A stretch of 10,233 nucleotides of DNA from an archaeon (GCA_027051265.1 JALTZH010000201.1:1-10233), one strand, 5' to 3'. Shown: positions 1-7,730, numbered from the stretch's first letter. The notes: generated by a model not told the origin, from the letters alone. Translations and numbers: made by a program.

Positions 1-713
1 ACTGGAACCACAATTGTCGATGCTTTTTCCGTTGCTGCTTCTGTAACTGTTTGTAAGAATCTTAACTGTATAGCGGCTGGTGTTTTACTTATTATCTCAG
101 CAGCAGTTCTAAGCTTTTCTGCAGCTTGAAGTTCACCTTCAGCCGCTATTATTTTTGCTCTTCTTTCTCTTTCAGCTTCTGCTTGTCTTGCCATCGCACG
201 TTTCATACCTTCAGGTAGTTCTACATTCTTGATTTCGACAGCTGTTACTTTTATACCCCACGTAGCTGTATGCTGATCGATAATTTCCTGAAGTGTTTTG
301 TTAAGTTTTTCTCTTTCCGTTAATATTTCATCTAATTCACTTTGTCCCAATACACTTCTCAAAGTTGTTTGTCCAAGCATCGATGTTGCCACTATATAAT
401 TTTCAACCTGAGTTAAAGCTTTAGCTGGATCAATTATTCTGAAATAAATAACGGCATCAACCTTAATTGGAACGTTATCTTTTGTGATAACCTCTTGACT
501 AGGTATATCCATCGTTATAGTTCTTAAGTCAACCTTAACCATTCTATCAACAAGAGGTATTATGAAAAATATTCCTGGACCTTTCACTCCAACAAGTCTT
601 CCTAATCTAAATATTACTCCTCTTTCATATTCAAATACAATTTTTATGGCTTGAGATAATAGAAACAATAACAGCAGAACTATTACAATTATACCTAATG
701 TTGGAAATGCCAT
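1..713 (-). CDS. Slipin/stomatin-family SPFH membrane protein (3' end cut off by the window edge)
   Basis: My translation of the minus strand gives 237 open codons with no stop before the left edge, so the C-terminus is missing. Residues about 6-24 are a single hydrophobic membrane segment. An SPFH/band-7 domain follows, with [13 protein letters not shown] and then [12 protein letters not shown]. Residues about 150-205 contain [19 protein letters not shown] and the charged helical run [18 protein letters not shown] that is typical of stomatins. The last visible residues, KASTIVVPV, match the usual end of the SPFH/coiled-coil part, so probably only a few dozen residues are lost. Archaeal slipins form membrane-anchored oligomers, and in Pyrococcus the partner is an NfeD-type membrane serine protease. 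Such a gene could lie just beyond the window, but that is inference. The start at 713 is supported by a strong Shine-Dalgarno sequence. The gene overlaps the upstream cbiA-like gene by 19 bases, which suggests coupled translation. Confidence 0.93.
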   Translation of the reverse strand, partial: MAFPTLGIIVIVLLLLFLLSQAIKIVFEYERGVIFRLGRLVGVKGPGIFFIIPLVDRMVKVDLRTITMDIPSQEVITKDNVPIKVDAVIYFRIIDPAKALTQVENYIVATSMLGQTTLRSVLGQSELDEILTEREKLNKTLQEIIDQHTATWGIKVTAVEIKNVELPEGMKRAMARQAEAERERRAKIIAAEGELQAAEKLRTAAEIISKTPAAIQLRFLQTVTEAATEKASTIVVP

Positions 714-2098
714 CGATTTTCACCTCCATATTTAATATATCTTGCTATTTCAACGAATTTTTTAAAGAAGTTCTCCTTTGAATATGCATGGAAATGTACA
801 TAATTTGCAAGAACGTTTTTATACATAATACCATCAAAATTCTTGTAAAATCCTTTTCCTCTCAATACTTTAAATGCAAATTTATATTTCGTTAAATCCT
901 TAAAAATAGGTCTTGAATAATGAAATTCATGTCCTTTCAAAATTTCTCCTTTATTTAATAATATATTATCTCTTAAACTTTTTATTACTACATATCCTAA
1001 AGCTTGAAATTTTTTTTCCATAACGGTTTTATACTCGAAGAATCCAACCATATCATATTCATCTTTATTTATTAAGATACTTTCACCTAGATACATTAAT
1101 CCTCCACATTCTGCATATACCGGTTTACCTGATCTACAGAATTCAAAAACCTCATTTCTTAAGGATTTGTTTCTTTCTAGTTCTTTAGCAAATACTTCAG
1201 GAAAACCCCCTCCTATGTATAAACAGTCAATATCCTTTAGGTTATTATCTTTAATAGAATTAATATATTTTAAGTTAGCATATTTTGACAATTCTTCAAG
1301 ATTTTCTGTATAATAAAAATTAAAAGCTTTGTCAAAGAATATACCAACATTTATATCTTTTTTAATATTGTTTGATTCATCATCAATATCATCATAACAT
1401 AACGAATCCGCCGAGTATGCGAGATCAATAATTTTTTCAACATCTATGTTCTTTTTTACAAATTCTGCTGCATTTGTTATAAATTCCTCTATCTTATCAC
1501 GTTCATATGCTGGAATTAATCCAAGATGACGTTCTGAGATAAATAGTTTTTCATCTCTAGGTATTATACCAATAATATTCAATCCGGTATAATATTTTAT
1601 TGCAGTTTTAACCTTCATTGCATGTCTCTCATTACCAACCTTATTTATAATACAAGCTCTTATATTGATATCTCTATCGAATTTTAAATATCCAAGAACT
1701 ATAGCTGCTGCAGTTCGTCCTAATTTTTTTGCATCAACAATTAATAATATTGGTGACTTAAGTATCTTTGAAACTTCCGCTGTACTTCCTTTCTCAGATA
1801 TAGCTCCACAGGAGTCGTATAATCCCATTGTTCCTTCTATTATACCGATATCTTTTCCTTTCATACCTTTTATGAAGTTTCTGATTATATCTTTTTTAGA
1901 TAATATAAAACTATCCAGATTTCTTGATCTCGTATAGCATGCGAAATAATGATAACTAGGGTCAATAAAATCTGGACCAACCTTAAAAGGTTGAACTTTA
2001 TAACCTAGATCGTAGAGAATCCTCATTATGGCTAACGAAATCACCGTTTTTCCACTTCCTGAATGGGTTCCACTTATTATCACTCTAGGATAATTCAT
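695..2098 (-). CDS. cbiA: Cobyrinate (or Ni-sirohydrochlorin) a,c-diamide synthase, CbiA/CfbB family
   Basis: The 467-residue protein has the two-domain build of glutamine-dependent a,c-diamide synthases, which use ATP and glutamine to amidate the a and c acetate side chains of a modified tetrapyrrole in the cytoplasm. The N-terminal half is dethiobiotin-synthetase-like: P-loop GTHSGSGKT at 10-18, KVGPDFIDP at 39-47 and EGTMGLYD at 88-95. The C-terminal half is a class I-type glutamine amidotransferase, with IGGGFPE at 295-301, the nucleophile Cys331 in [17 protein letters not shown] at 389-395 and the histidine motif YVHFHAYS at 433-440. Length is normal for the family. The ATG overlaps the aCPSF1 stop by four bases (ATGA), and an AAGGT lies just upstream. 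Family membership is clear. Whether the substrate is cobyrinate (B12) or nickel-sirohydrochlorin (F430, CfbB) cannot be told from this window, because no other cobamide or F430 gene is present. The symbol is therefore provisional. Confidence 0.93.
   Translation of the reverse strand: MNYPRVIISGTHSGSGKTVISLAIMRILYDLGYKVQPFKVGPDFIDPSYHYFACYTRSRNLDSFILSKKDIIRNFIKGMKGKDIGIIEGTMGLYDSCGAISEKGSTAEVSKILKSPILLIVDAKKLGRTAAAIVLGYLKFDRDINIRACIINKVGNERHAMKVKTAIKYYTGLNIIGIIPRDEKLFISERHLGLIPAYERDKIEEFITNAAEFVKKNIDVEKIIDLAYSADSLCYDDIDDESNNIKKDINVGIFFDKAFNFYYTENLEELSKYANLKYINSIKDNNLKDIDCLYIGGGFPEVFAKELERNKSLRNEVFEFCRSGKPVYAECGGLMYLGESILINKDEYDMVGFFEYKTVMEKKFQALGYVVIKSLRDNILLNKGEILKGHEFHYSRPIFKDLTKYKFAFKVLRGKGFYKNFDGIMYKNVLANYVHFHAYSKENFFKKFVEIARYIKYGGENRWHFQH
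721..727 (-). promoter_or_regulatory. Shine-Dalgarno sequence for the slipin gene
   Basis: On the minus strand GGAGGTG ends seven bases before the slipin ATG. It lies wholly inside the last codons of the cbiA-like gene, where it encodes Gly-Gly-Glu. It is the best ribosome-binding site in the window and fixes the slipin start at 713. Confidence 0.8.
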
Positions 2099-4047
2099 TT
2101 CAACCTTAATGCGTCAAGATTTCTAGGTACATAAACATTTGTTCTCAGAGTTTTATAAACGAGTTTTGAAAAGTTTATACATTTACTTTCCTCACCATGC
2201 ATTATTATAACGTTCTCTGGTCTAGGTTGTAATTTTCTTAAATAGGATAGTAGTTTAAGTCTATCACTATGTCCTGAAAATCCTTCCACGGTATGAACTT
2301 CCATGTTTATTTTAATTGCTTTCAATCTACCATCTTCTGTAATAGGAATCTCTCTCATTCCCTTTTGTATTTTCCTACCTAATGTTCCCTCAGCCTGATA
2401 TCCTACAAAAACAAGAGAATTCTTTTCATCTTCAGCCAAATATTTGAAATATTCTAGAACAGGTCCTCCTATCATCATTCCTGATGGTGCTAATATGATG
2501 CATGGATCATTGCTATCTATAATGTTCTTTCTTGCATTCGAATCCTTAACTTTTATAAACGTATCATAACTGAAAGGCAATCCTTCCTTATTGTTTTTAT
2601 TACTCAACAATAGGCTTCGAACCTCTTTATTTAGATAATCAGGATATGCTGTATGTATAGCAGTTGCTTCATAAACCATTCCATCAAGGTAAACGTTGAC
2701 CTTTTTCATCAAATTGTTCTCCATCGAGTGATAAATAAACGTTAACAACTCCTGTGCTCTACCTACTGAAAATACAGGTACTAATACTTTTCCTCCTCTT
2801 TCTATAGTTTTGTTAAATATATTTATTAACGTTTTTTCTGCTTCATCTCTATTTAAAAGTGGATCCTCATTTCCACCATACGTTGCCTCTATTATAATGG
2901 TTTCAAGTCTAGGAAACTTATATACCGCTGGTTCTAGAAGTCTTGTTCTTTCAACCTTTAAATCACCAGTATATAATATATTGTATAAACCTTCTCCTAT
3001 ATGAATATGAACCAAAGCAGATCCTAGAATATGACCAGCGTTGTGCATCGTTATTTTTATATCCGGTGAAATATCTGTAACATTTCCGTATTTTAATGGA
3101 ATTACATATTTTATCATGTTCCATAAATCTTTCTTATCGTAAGGTGTTTCTTTTCCCTCTTTTTCAAGTACATCTAAATAATCTTTTTCAAGTAATAACA
3201 TTAAATCTCTCGTTGGTTCTGTACAATAAACCGGACCTCGATAACCAAGTTTAAACAAATATGGTACAAATGCTGAATGATCGAGATGAGCATGCGTAAT
3301 TATAACTGCATCCAATTCTTCTATATTAAATTCTGGTACATTTAGATATGGATAACATACATCTCTCGTGTATCCGGAAACGTTTACACCACAATCTATT
3401 AAAACCTTACTTTCTGGTGTTTGTAATAATAAACAACTTCTTCCTACTTCTCTAAAACCACCAAGAGCTGTGATTCTAACCCATCTTATATTTTTTTCAA
3501 CAATAGGTCTGTGAATTTTTCTTCCTATATCTATTAATATTGATCTAACTTCTTTTCTCTTTTGGTATAAATACGATCTTATTTTAGATATCGTTTCAGA
3601 AGGTATTGGTGGTTTTCTTATAATTTCAGGTTGCCAACCTATTAATTGTCTAAGGATCGATAATCCTATACCTTTTGATCCTATGATTTTACCAGGTTTC
3701 TTTGCTTCTATTATTACACGATTGAAAACTTCATCAAATATTATATCTCTTTCAGTTACTCCTAATTCTTTTTCAACCTTTTCTTTACTCTTAACAAGAT
3801 TTTGTAGGAATTCCATTATCTTTTTCTTTGTTTCTTCCTTATCCATTAAAACTGAATCATCCGGTCTTATTATTATTCTTTTTTTGAGTTCTTTTGCTAT
3901 ATTTGTTATATTTTTCTGAGAAATTCTCGAGACATCTTTTACATATACTACTACCTGAGGGCCTTCAAATTCTACTCTTACTACATTATCATGAAACTTC
4001 TCCTTAATATATTTTTTAATCTCTGCTAATGTATCTACTATTCTCAT
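2095..4047 (-). CDS. aCPSF1/FttA: KH-domain beta-CASP ribonuclease and transcription termination factor
   Basis: The 650-residue protein has the full archaeal aCPSF1 layout. An N-terminal KH-like region without GxxG covers about 1-70. A second KH domain follows, with PGKIIGSKGIG around 118-128. A metallo-beta-lactamase domain starts near 190 and a beta-CASP insert covers about 390-560. Zinc ligands are visible: THAHLDH at 251-257, His339 in NAGHILGSA and Asp362 in YTGDLK. Beta-CASP motif A is Glu387 in EATYGG, motif B is His593 in FSGHSD and motif C is His617 in MHGE. It should therefore be catalytically competent. The family cleaves RNA endonucleolytically at U-rich 3' ends, and studies in Methanococcus and Thermococcus show it drives general transcription termination. 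The start at 4047 overlaps the psmB stop by four bases. No Shine-Dalgarno sequence is seen, so it probably depends on coupling. Its pairing with psmB recurs in archaea. Confidence 0.96.
   Translation of the reverse strand: MRIVDTLAEIKKYIKEKFHDNVVRVEFEGPQVVVYVKDVSRISQKNITNIAKELKKRIIIRPDDSVLMDKEETKKKIMEFLQNLVKSKEKVEKELGVTERDIIFDEVFNRVIIEAKKPGKIIGSKGIGLSILRQLIGWQPEIIRKPPIPSETISKIRSYLYQKRKEVRSILIDIGRKIHRPIVEKNIRWVRITALGGFREVGRSCLLLQTPESKVLIDCGVNVSGYTRDVCYPYLNVPEFNIEELDAVIITHAHLDHSAFVPYLFKLGYRGPVYCTEPTRDLMLLLEKDYLDVLEKEGKETPYDKKDLWNMIKYVIPLKYGNVTDISPDIKITMHNAGHILGSALVHIHIGEGLYNILYTGDLKVERTRLLEPAVYKFPRLETIIIEATYGGNEDPLLNRDEAEKTLINIFNKTIERGGKVLVPVFSVGRAQELLTFIYHSMENNLMKKVNVYLDGMVYEATAIHTAYPDYLNKEVRSLLLSNKNNKEGLPFSYDTFIKVKDSNARKNIIDSNDPCIILAPSGMMIGGPVLEYFKYLAEDEKNSLVFVGYQAEGTLGRKIQKGMREIPITEDGRLKAIKINMEVHTVEGFSGHSDRLKLLSYLRKLQPRPENVIIMHGEESKCINFSKLVYKTLRTNVYVPRNLDALRLK
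2103..2107 (-). promoter_or_regulatory. Weak Shine-Dalgarno sequence for the cbiA-like gene
   Basis: On the minus strand AAGGT sits four bases before the ATG at 2098, inside the last aCPSF1 codons. Spacing is a little short. Together with the ATGA overlap it suggests reinitiation by terminating ribosomes. Confidence 0.4.
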
Positions 4048-4667
4048 TTAATTTTTTTCAAAACGTTTTCAACTTCTTCTTTAGAAAATAGTTTAAAGCC
4101 ATCTTTAGTTACTGTCGCAATATCGATTCCATCTCCAGTAAATACATCCCTTTCAATACACGCTTTCAATGCTCTAGCACCAAGTTCGATTGTTTCATCA
4201 AGATTCATGTTTTCTCTATAAAAAGATTGCAATATTCCATATGCTACAGGTGAACCTGAACCTGTTGAGACATACTTATCTTCTATAACTCCTCCTAAAG
4301 GATCTAGTGAAAATAATCTAGGACCAGTTCTATCATATCCTGCTACGAGTAATTGAACGATGAATGGAAATAATCTATAACTCGATAATATATATGCTAA
4401 TAGATTAGCGATGGCATTTGTTGATATTTCTTCTCCTCTTCTCATCTTATACAATTTTGCTTCAAATCTTGCGTATTTTATCAGCATCTGCGCATCTCCA
4501 ACGACACCGGCAACGGTTGCACCTATATGTCTATCGATTTCAAAAGTTTTCTTAACAATCTTATGCGCTACTAGATTTCCAAGACTAGCTCTCTTATCAC
4601 TTATTAATACAACACCCTCTCTACATACAATACCGATTGTTGTCGTTCCATGCATGTTAAACTTCAT
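4044..4667 (-). CDS. psmB: 20S proteasome beta subunit, catalytically competent
   Basis: The 207-residue precursor has a six- or seven-residue propeptide ending in Gly7, after which autocleavage would expose Thr8 as the N-terminal nucleophile (TTTIG follows). The catalytic set is intact: Thr8, Asp24, Arg26 and Lys40 match mature Thr1, Asp17, Arg19 and Lys33. The STGSGSP loop at 134-140 and Asp174 in IERD complete the active-site support. GDAQ at 57-60 and the AGYD strand near 109-112 are further family marks. In the alpha7-beta7-beta7-alpha7 core this subunit cuts unfolded proteins fed by PAN- or Cdc48-like ATPases. Some archaea carry a second, inactive beta subunit. This one is not that type, since Thr1 and Lys33 are both present. 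It is the first gene of the minus-strand unit, with an AGGTG five bases before the ATG and a TATA element about 40 bases upstream. Confidence 0.97.
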   Translation of the reverse strand: MKFNMHGTTTIGIVCREGVVLISDKRASLGNLVAHKIVKKTFEIDRHIGATVAGVVGDAQMLIKYARFEAKLYKMRRGEEISTNAIANLLAYILSSYRLFPFIVQLLVAGYDRTGPRLFSLDPLGGVIEDKYVSTGSGSPVAYGILQSFYRENMNLDETIELGARALKACIERDVFTGDGIDIATVTKDGFKLFSKEEVENVLKKIK

Positions 4668-4672
4668 ATCAA

Positions 4673-4677
4673 CACCT
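4673..4677 (-). promoter_or_regulatory. Shine-Dalgarno sequence for psmB
   Basis: On the minus strand AGGTG lies five bases before the psmB ATG at 4667. With a TATA-box centre near 4710, the transcript would begin near 4683, so the leader would be only about 16 bases yet would still include this site. Confidence 0.5.
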
Positions 4678-4705
4678 AAAAGAAGTACATGATATTATCT
4701 AAATA

Positions 4706-4713
4706 TTATAAAT
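4706..4713. promoter_or_regulatory. Shared TATA element between psmB and the radical SAM gene
   Basis: The 70-base divergent gap (4668-4737) contains TTATAAAT on the plus strand, which reads ATTTATAA on the minus strand, so it is close to symmetrical. Its centre is about 28 bases before the radical SAM ATG, the spacing expected for a leaderless transcript. On the other side it would start the psmB RNA about 16 bases before the psmB ATG. I see no clear BRE that picks one direction. The element is inferred from composition and spacing, in a region that is AT-rich throughout. Confidence 0.5.
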
Positions 4714-4737
4714 AAAAGTAAAAAATGCAAGAATAAC

Positions 4738-6144
4738 ATGAAACTTGAAGAAAAAAATGTTATAGTTAAAAGTATCAGAGGAAAAATAAGAATAGCTCTA
4801 CTATATCCAAATCTATATAAAGCTGGAATGGCAAATCTTGGATTCAGAATATTGTATGATATTTTTAATAAATATGATCGTATATTTTGTGAAAGATTTT
4901 TTTCTGATTATACTAGGAGTATTGAAACAAAGAGTTATTTGAGAAGTTTTGATGTAATTGCAATAAGTTGGCAATATGAAAACGATGCTATAAACATTTT
5001 AAAAATACTGAGGAAATGTGGTATAGAACTTGATAGAAGAAAAAGGAGGCAAATGATAATAGTTGGTGGCCCATGTACATTAAATCCAATGCCTCTTAGA
5101 TATATTTCCGATGCTTTTTTTATAGGAGAGGTTGAAGAAAGAATTCACGATTTCATAAATTTATTGATAGAATATGGTTGTAATAAATCGGATATACTTG
5201 AAGAACTTAAAAATGTTGAAGGTTTCCTAGTATCTGAGTATTTAAACCAAACGAAAAGAGTTATTGTCAGAGATTTAAACAGTTACTTTCCAATAAAACA
5301 ATTGATACCAAAAGAATCAGCATTTGGTTCTAGTTTTTTAATAGATATTTCGAGAGGCTGCGCATTCAACTGTAAATTTTGTCTTGGAGCATCTCTTAAA
5401 CCAAAAAGGGATAGAAGTATTGATCACGTAAAATATGTTTTAGAAAAGAACTTAGAAATAAACAACATAAACAAGATAACAATTTTATCTCCAAGTTTTA
5501 TAGATTATTATAAAATAGAGGATTTATGCACATATCTAATAGATAAAAAATTCAACGTATCAATACCGTCCCTAAGAGCTGATAGGATGAAAGAAATCGT
5601 GCTGAACCTTTTAAAAGCATCAGGACAAAGAACTTTAACAATTGCACCAGAATCTTCTGAGAGAATTAGAGTAAAATTGAACAAGAAATTTGGAGACGAG
5701 ACTATTTATGACGTATGTGAGCTTTCTAAAAAATATGGTATAAATAAAATTAAACTATATTTCATGATTGGATTACCTGATGAGGAAGAGAAGGATATTA
5801 AAAATATTATAAATATTATTAAAAATATAAAAAATAATTACAATTTAAGAGTTTCTTGTACTTTTAGTATTTTTGTACCTAAAATGTTTACGGAATTAGA
5901 AAATGAAACAATAATACAAAAGGATAGATTTCTCAAAATAAAGAAGATATTGAAGGAAGCTAACAAATATGCGGAGATTTCCATCGAAAATTATAACGAA
6001 GCTTTTATCCAATACCTTATAAATCATGGAGATGAAAATACGATATACATCTTAGATAAACTTTCGAAAGGATATCCGTTAAAAAGTTCTGATCTAAAAT
6101 TGTTTAACAAAATAGATAGATCATCTATTCCAATAAAGCTATGA
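4738..6144 (+). CDS. Radical SAM protein of unknown function (COG1032 type, N-terminal B12-binding-like fold)
   Basis: This 468-residue protein has a radical SAM core with the CxxxCxxC cluster motif Cys208, Cys212 and Cys215 (RGCAFNCKFCLG), which binds a 4Fe-4S cluster that cleaves S-adenosylmethionine. Residues about 17-150 look like the Rossmann-type B12-binding domain that precedes the core in this superfamily (IALLYPNLYKAGMANLGF; IIVGGPCTLNP), but the DxHxxG cobalamin-ligand motif is absent, so B12 binding is doubtful. Other family landmarks are PSLRADRM at 277-284, TIAPESSERIR at 301-311 and KLYFMIGLPDEEE at 339-351. From memory these resemble the TIGR03960-like group, whose substrate is unknown. 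The bacterial C-terminal extension of that group is missing. No Shine-Dalgarno sequence precedes the ATG, and TATA spacing suggests a leaderless mRNA. The gene stands alone on its strand, divergent from psmB, and its stop overlaps the convergent ftsY end. Confidence 0.88.
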   Translation: MKLEEKNVIVKSIRGKIRIALLYPNLYKAGMANLGFRILYDIFNKYDRIFCERFFSDYTRSIETKSYLRSFDVIAISWQYENDAINILKILRKCGIELDRRKRRQMIIVGGPCTLNPMPLRYISDAFFIGEVEERIHDFINLLIEYGCNKSDILEELKNVEGFLVSEYLNQTKRVIVRDLNSYFPIKQLIPKESAFGSSFLIDISRGCAFNCKFCLGASLKPKRDRSIDHVKYVLEKNLEINNINKITILSPSFIDYYKIEDLCTYLIDKKFNVSIPSLRADRMKEIVLNLLKASGQRTLTIAPESSERIRVKLNKKFGDETIYDVCELSKKYGINKIKLYFMIGLPDEEEKDIKNIINIIKNIKNNYNLRVSCTFSIFVPKMFTELENETIIQKDRFLKIKKILKEANKYAEISIENYNEAFIQYLINHGDENTIYILDKLSKGYPLKSSDLKLFNKIDRSSIPIKL

Positions 6145-7083
6145 AGGATGTGAAGAAGAAATAAGCTCGTTTAGAAATTTTCTCTTATCAAATGCTTTTA
6201 TATCCTCTAACTCCTGACCATCTGTTATAAATATTATTGGTTTCTTAAGTAAATAAGATATTGTTAATATACAACCACCCTTTGTATCAACATCGGTTTT
6301 CGTAACGATTACACCATCTATCCGAACATATTTTGAGAACATCGTTACGATATCGTATGCAACGTTTCCCGTTGTCGAATCTATTACTAACACGTTAAAA
6401 TCAGATTTCGTAACCCTTGCTATCTTTTCCATTTCTCTAAGCAAATCTTCATCCGTTTCCATTCTACCAGCTGTATCAATTAATACGACATCTTTTCTTC
6501 TCGATTCAGCATGTTTTATAGCATCGAATGCAACAGCTGCTGGATCCGCACCATATTTATGTTTGATTACACGTACGTTTATCTTTGATGCCAATTTTTC
6601 CAATTGCTCGATTGCAGCTGCTCTAAACGTATCACTAGCAGCAATTACACAAGATAAGTTGTTTTTTTTCAGAAGATTAGCAACCTTTACCAAGGTTAAA
6701 GTTTTACCAGAACCATTTATTCCAAGAAATAATATTATAAATGGTTTTTTTTCTTTTGATTTAATATAATCTATAAGGTTAAAATTATTTGGAATTATGT
6801 TGTCCAAAACATTGTAAATGCTTTCTTTTATCACTTTTTCAACATCTTTTCTCTTTACACGCTTTCCCAATAATGATCTCTTTATGTCGTTTAGAATTCT
6901 CTCTGATACCTCATACGCGACATCTGCTTCTAAAAATAGTAACTTATAATCGTCTAAAATTTTGAGATGTTTTTCTTTTATAACAACTTCCTGTTTTAAA
7001 ATTTCATTCTTTTTTTCTGAAACTTTATCGGTTATCTTTGATATTAAATCTGAAAATTTATCTCTTAAACCCTTCAAAAACAT
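6139..7083 (-). CDS. ftsY: Signal recognition particle receptor FtsY
   Basis: The 314-residue SRP GTPase receives SRP54-ribosome complexes at the membrane during co-translational targeting. The N domain (about 35-100) includes LLFLEADVAYEVSERIL. The G domain follows: G1 GINGSGKT at 121-128, the SRP-specific DTFRAAA at 151-157, DTAGR at 203-207, TKTD at 261-264 and then KGG at 268-270. A charged, lysine-rich stretch of about 35 residues at the N-terminus takes the place of the long acidic A domain of some bacteria, as is usual in archaea. No SRP54 M domain is present, which rules out Ffh/SRP54. Two small oddities are the GxGQ-type loop reading TDGQ (287-290) and DSTTGN (235-240) where DATTGQ is more usual. 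It starts one base after the prefoldin alpha stop without an obvious ribosome-binding site, so it is probably translated by coupling. Confidence 0.96.
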   Translation of the reverse strand: MFLKGLRDKFSDLISKITDKVSEKKNEILKQEVVIKEKHLKILDDYKLLFLEADVAYEVSERILNDIKRSLLGKRVKRKDVEKVIKESIYNVLDNIIPNNFNLIDYIKSKEKKPFIILFLGINGSGKTLTLVKVANLLKKNNLSCVIAASDTFRAAAIEQLEKLASKINVRVIKHKYGADPAAVAFDAIKHAESRRKDVVLIDTAGRMETDEDLLREMEKIARVTKSDFNVLVIDSTTGNVAYDIVTMFSKYVRIDGVIVTKTDVDTKGGCILTISYLLKKPIIFITDGQELEDIKAFDKRKFLNELISSSHPS

Positions 7084-7084
7084 A

Positions 7085-7510
7085 TTACTTTCCGGCAGCT
7101 TCGTATTTTTTAACTATTTCGGAAACTTTAGGTTCCAATTCTTTAGCTCTATCTAAAAGTATTCTGATCGTTTCCTCATGTTTATTTTTTACTTTCTCAA
7201 GTTCTTCGATTCTTCTTTCTATACTATCTTTAACTTTTGGAATCTCTTTCTTTATATAAACACCAGAACCCACACCAAATATAACGTTTTTTTTATCCAA
7301 CAATTTTGCTCTAATAAAACTGTTTGCCCCTATTGGTATCAGTATCTCATCTTCAAAGCTTTCAAGCTCGGATAATTTGTCTAGAAAATCTTTAACCCTG
7401 TTTAGCTCATCAATACTCGATGTTATTAATTCGAGATTTTGTTTGAAGATTTCAATTTGCTGCAAATAATACTGGTATTCTATTAATATTCTTCTCTCTT
7501 CTTCTTTCAT
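7085..7510 (-). CDS. pfdA: Prefoldin alpha subunit (GimC alpha)
   Basis: The 141-residue protein has the alpha-prefoldin build. An N-terminal coiled-coil helix covers about 1-50. A central region rich in beta hairpins covers about 55-90 ([16 protein letters not shown], then [13 protein letters not shown]). A C-terminal coiled-coil helix runs from about 92 to 135. Two alpha and four beta subunits form the jellyfish-shaped hexamer that holds unfolded chains and passes them to the thermosome. The ATG overlaps the eL20 stop by four bases and follows a strong GGAGG. The eL20-prefoldin alpha-FtsY order is a known archaeal arrangement that places a nascent-chain chaperone between a ribosomal protein and the SRP receptor. 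The beta subunit gene is not in this window. Confidence 0.94.
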   Translation of the reverse strand: MKEEERRILIEYQYYLQQIEIFKQNLELITSSIDELNRVKDFLDKLSELESFEDEILIPIGANSFIRAKLLDKKNVIFGVGSGVYIKKEIPKVKDSIERRIEELEKVKNKHEETIRILLDRAKELEPKVSEIVKKYEAAGK

Positions 7511-7704
7511 TCTATTTCCTCCTCTTCTATTTTTTCTATTTTAATCTGTGTCCTCTTAACCTTATGTTTACTTCCCAAATCTGAGTAAACGAGTTCCAAT
7601 GCATCCTCCTTTTTTAATGCAACGATTTCTTTTGAAAATTTTTGATACTTATTTCCCATAAAAAATTTTCCAGTTATTTTGAACAGTTTTTTTCTCATAT
7701 TCAT
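7507..7704 (-). CDS. rplX: Large-subunit ribosomal protein eL20 (L18a/LX)
   Basis: This 65-residue protein matches archaeal LX, which belongs to the eukaryotic eL20 (L18a) family. The conserved run is [10 protein letters not shown] (8-17), then KYQKFSKEI, the helix [21 protein letters not shown], and the final strand IKIEKIEE. It binds the large ribosomal subunit. It ends in an acidic tail, and at 65 residues it is somewhat shorter than the roughly 75-90 residues I recall for other archaeal LX proteins. A second in-frame ATG two codons in (at 7698) could be the real start. No Shine-Dalgarno sequence precedes either. A TTTAAA about 29 bases upstream would fit a leaderless start at 7704. It lies 27 bases after hisS on the same strand and may have its own promoter as well as read-through from hisS. 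Confidence 0.92.
   Translation of the reverse strand: MNMRKKLFKITGKFFMGNKYQKFSKEIVALKKEDALELVYSDLGSKHKVKRTQIKIEKIEEEEIE
7518..7522 (-). promoter_or_regulatory. Shine-Dalgarno sequence for prefoldin alpha
   Basis: GGAGG on the minus strand, extending to GAGGAGG, lies seven bases before the prefoldin alpha ATG. It is also the coding sequence of the glutamate run at the end of eL20, so one stretch both encodes protein and recruits the ribosome. Confidence 0.75.
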
Positions 7705-7730
7705 TTATTTAACGAAAAATTAATAAATGC

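Noticed and set aside
1665-1937. Open frame of 90 codons on the plus strand
   Set aside because: It lies fully opposite the well-supported diamide synthase, has no recognisable motif, and is an antisense shadow of conserved codons.
2099-2130. Possible cobalamin riboswitch ahead of the diamide synthase gene
   Set aside because: The gene overlaps the aCPSF1 stop by four bases, so there is no leader in which a riboswitch could sit.
3683-3919. Hydrophobic open frame on the plus strand that could look like a small membrane protein
   Set aside because: It is the reverse reading of the KH region of aCPSF1. The hydrophobic stretches come from AT-rich antisense codons.
4668-4737. A tRNA or small RNA in the largest intergenic gap
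   Set aside because: At 70 bases and very AT-rich, it shows no cloverleaf pairing or T-loop consensus. Promoter sequence explains it better.
5791-5845. AT-only, repeat-like stretch in the radical SAM gene
   Set aside because: It is low-complexity coding sequence for an Asn/Ile/Lys-rich helix (NIINIIKNIKNN) in an AT-rich genome, without regular repeat units.
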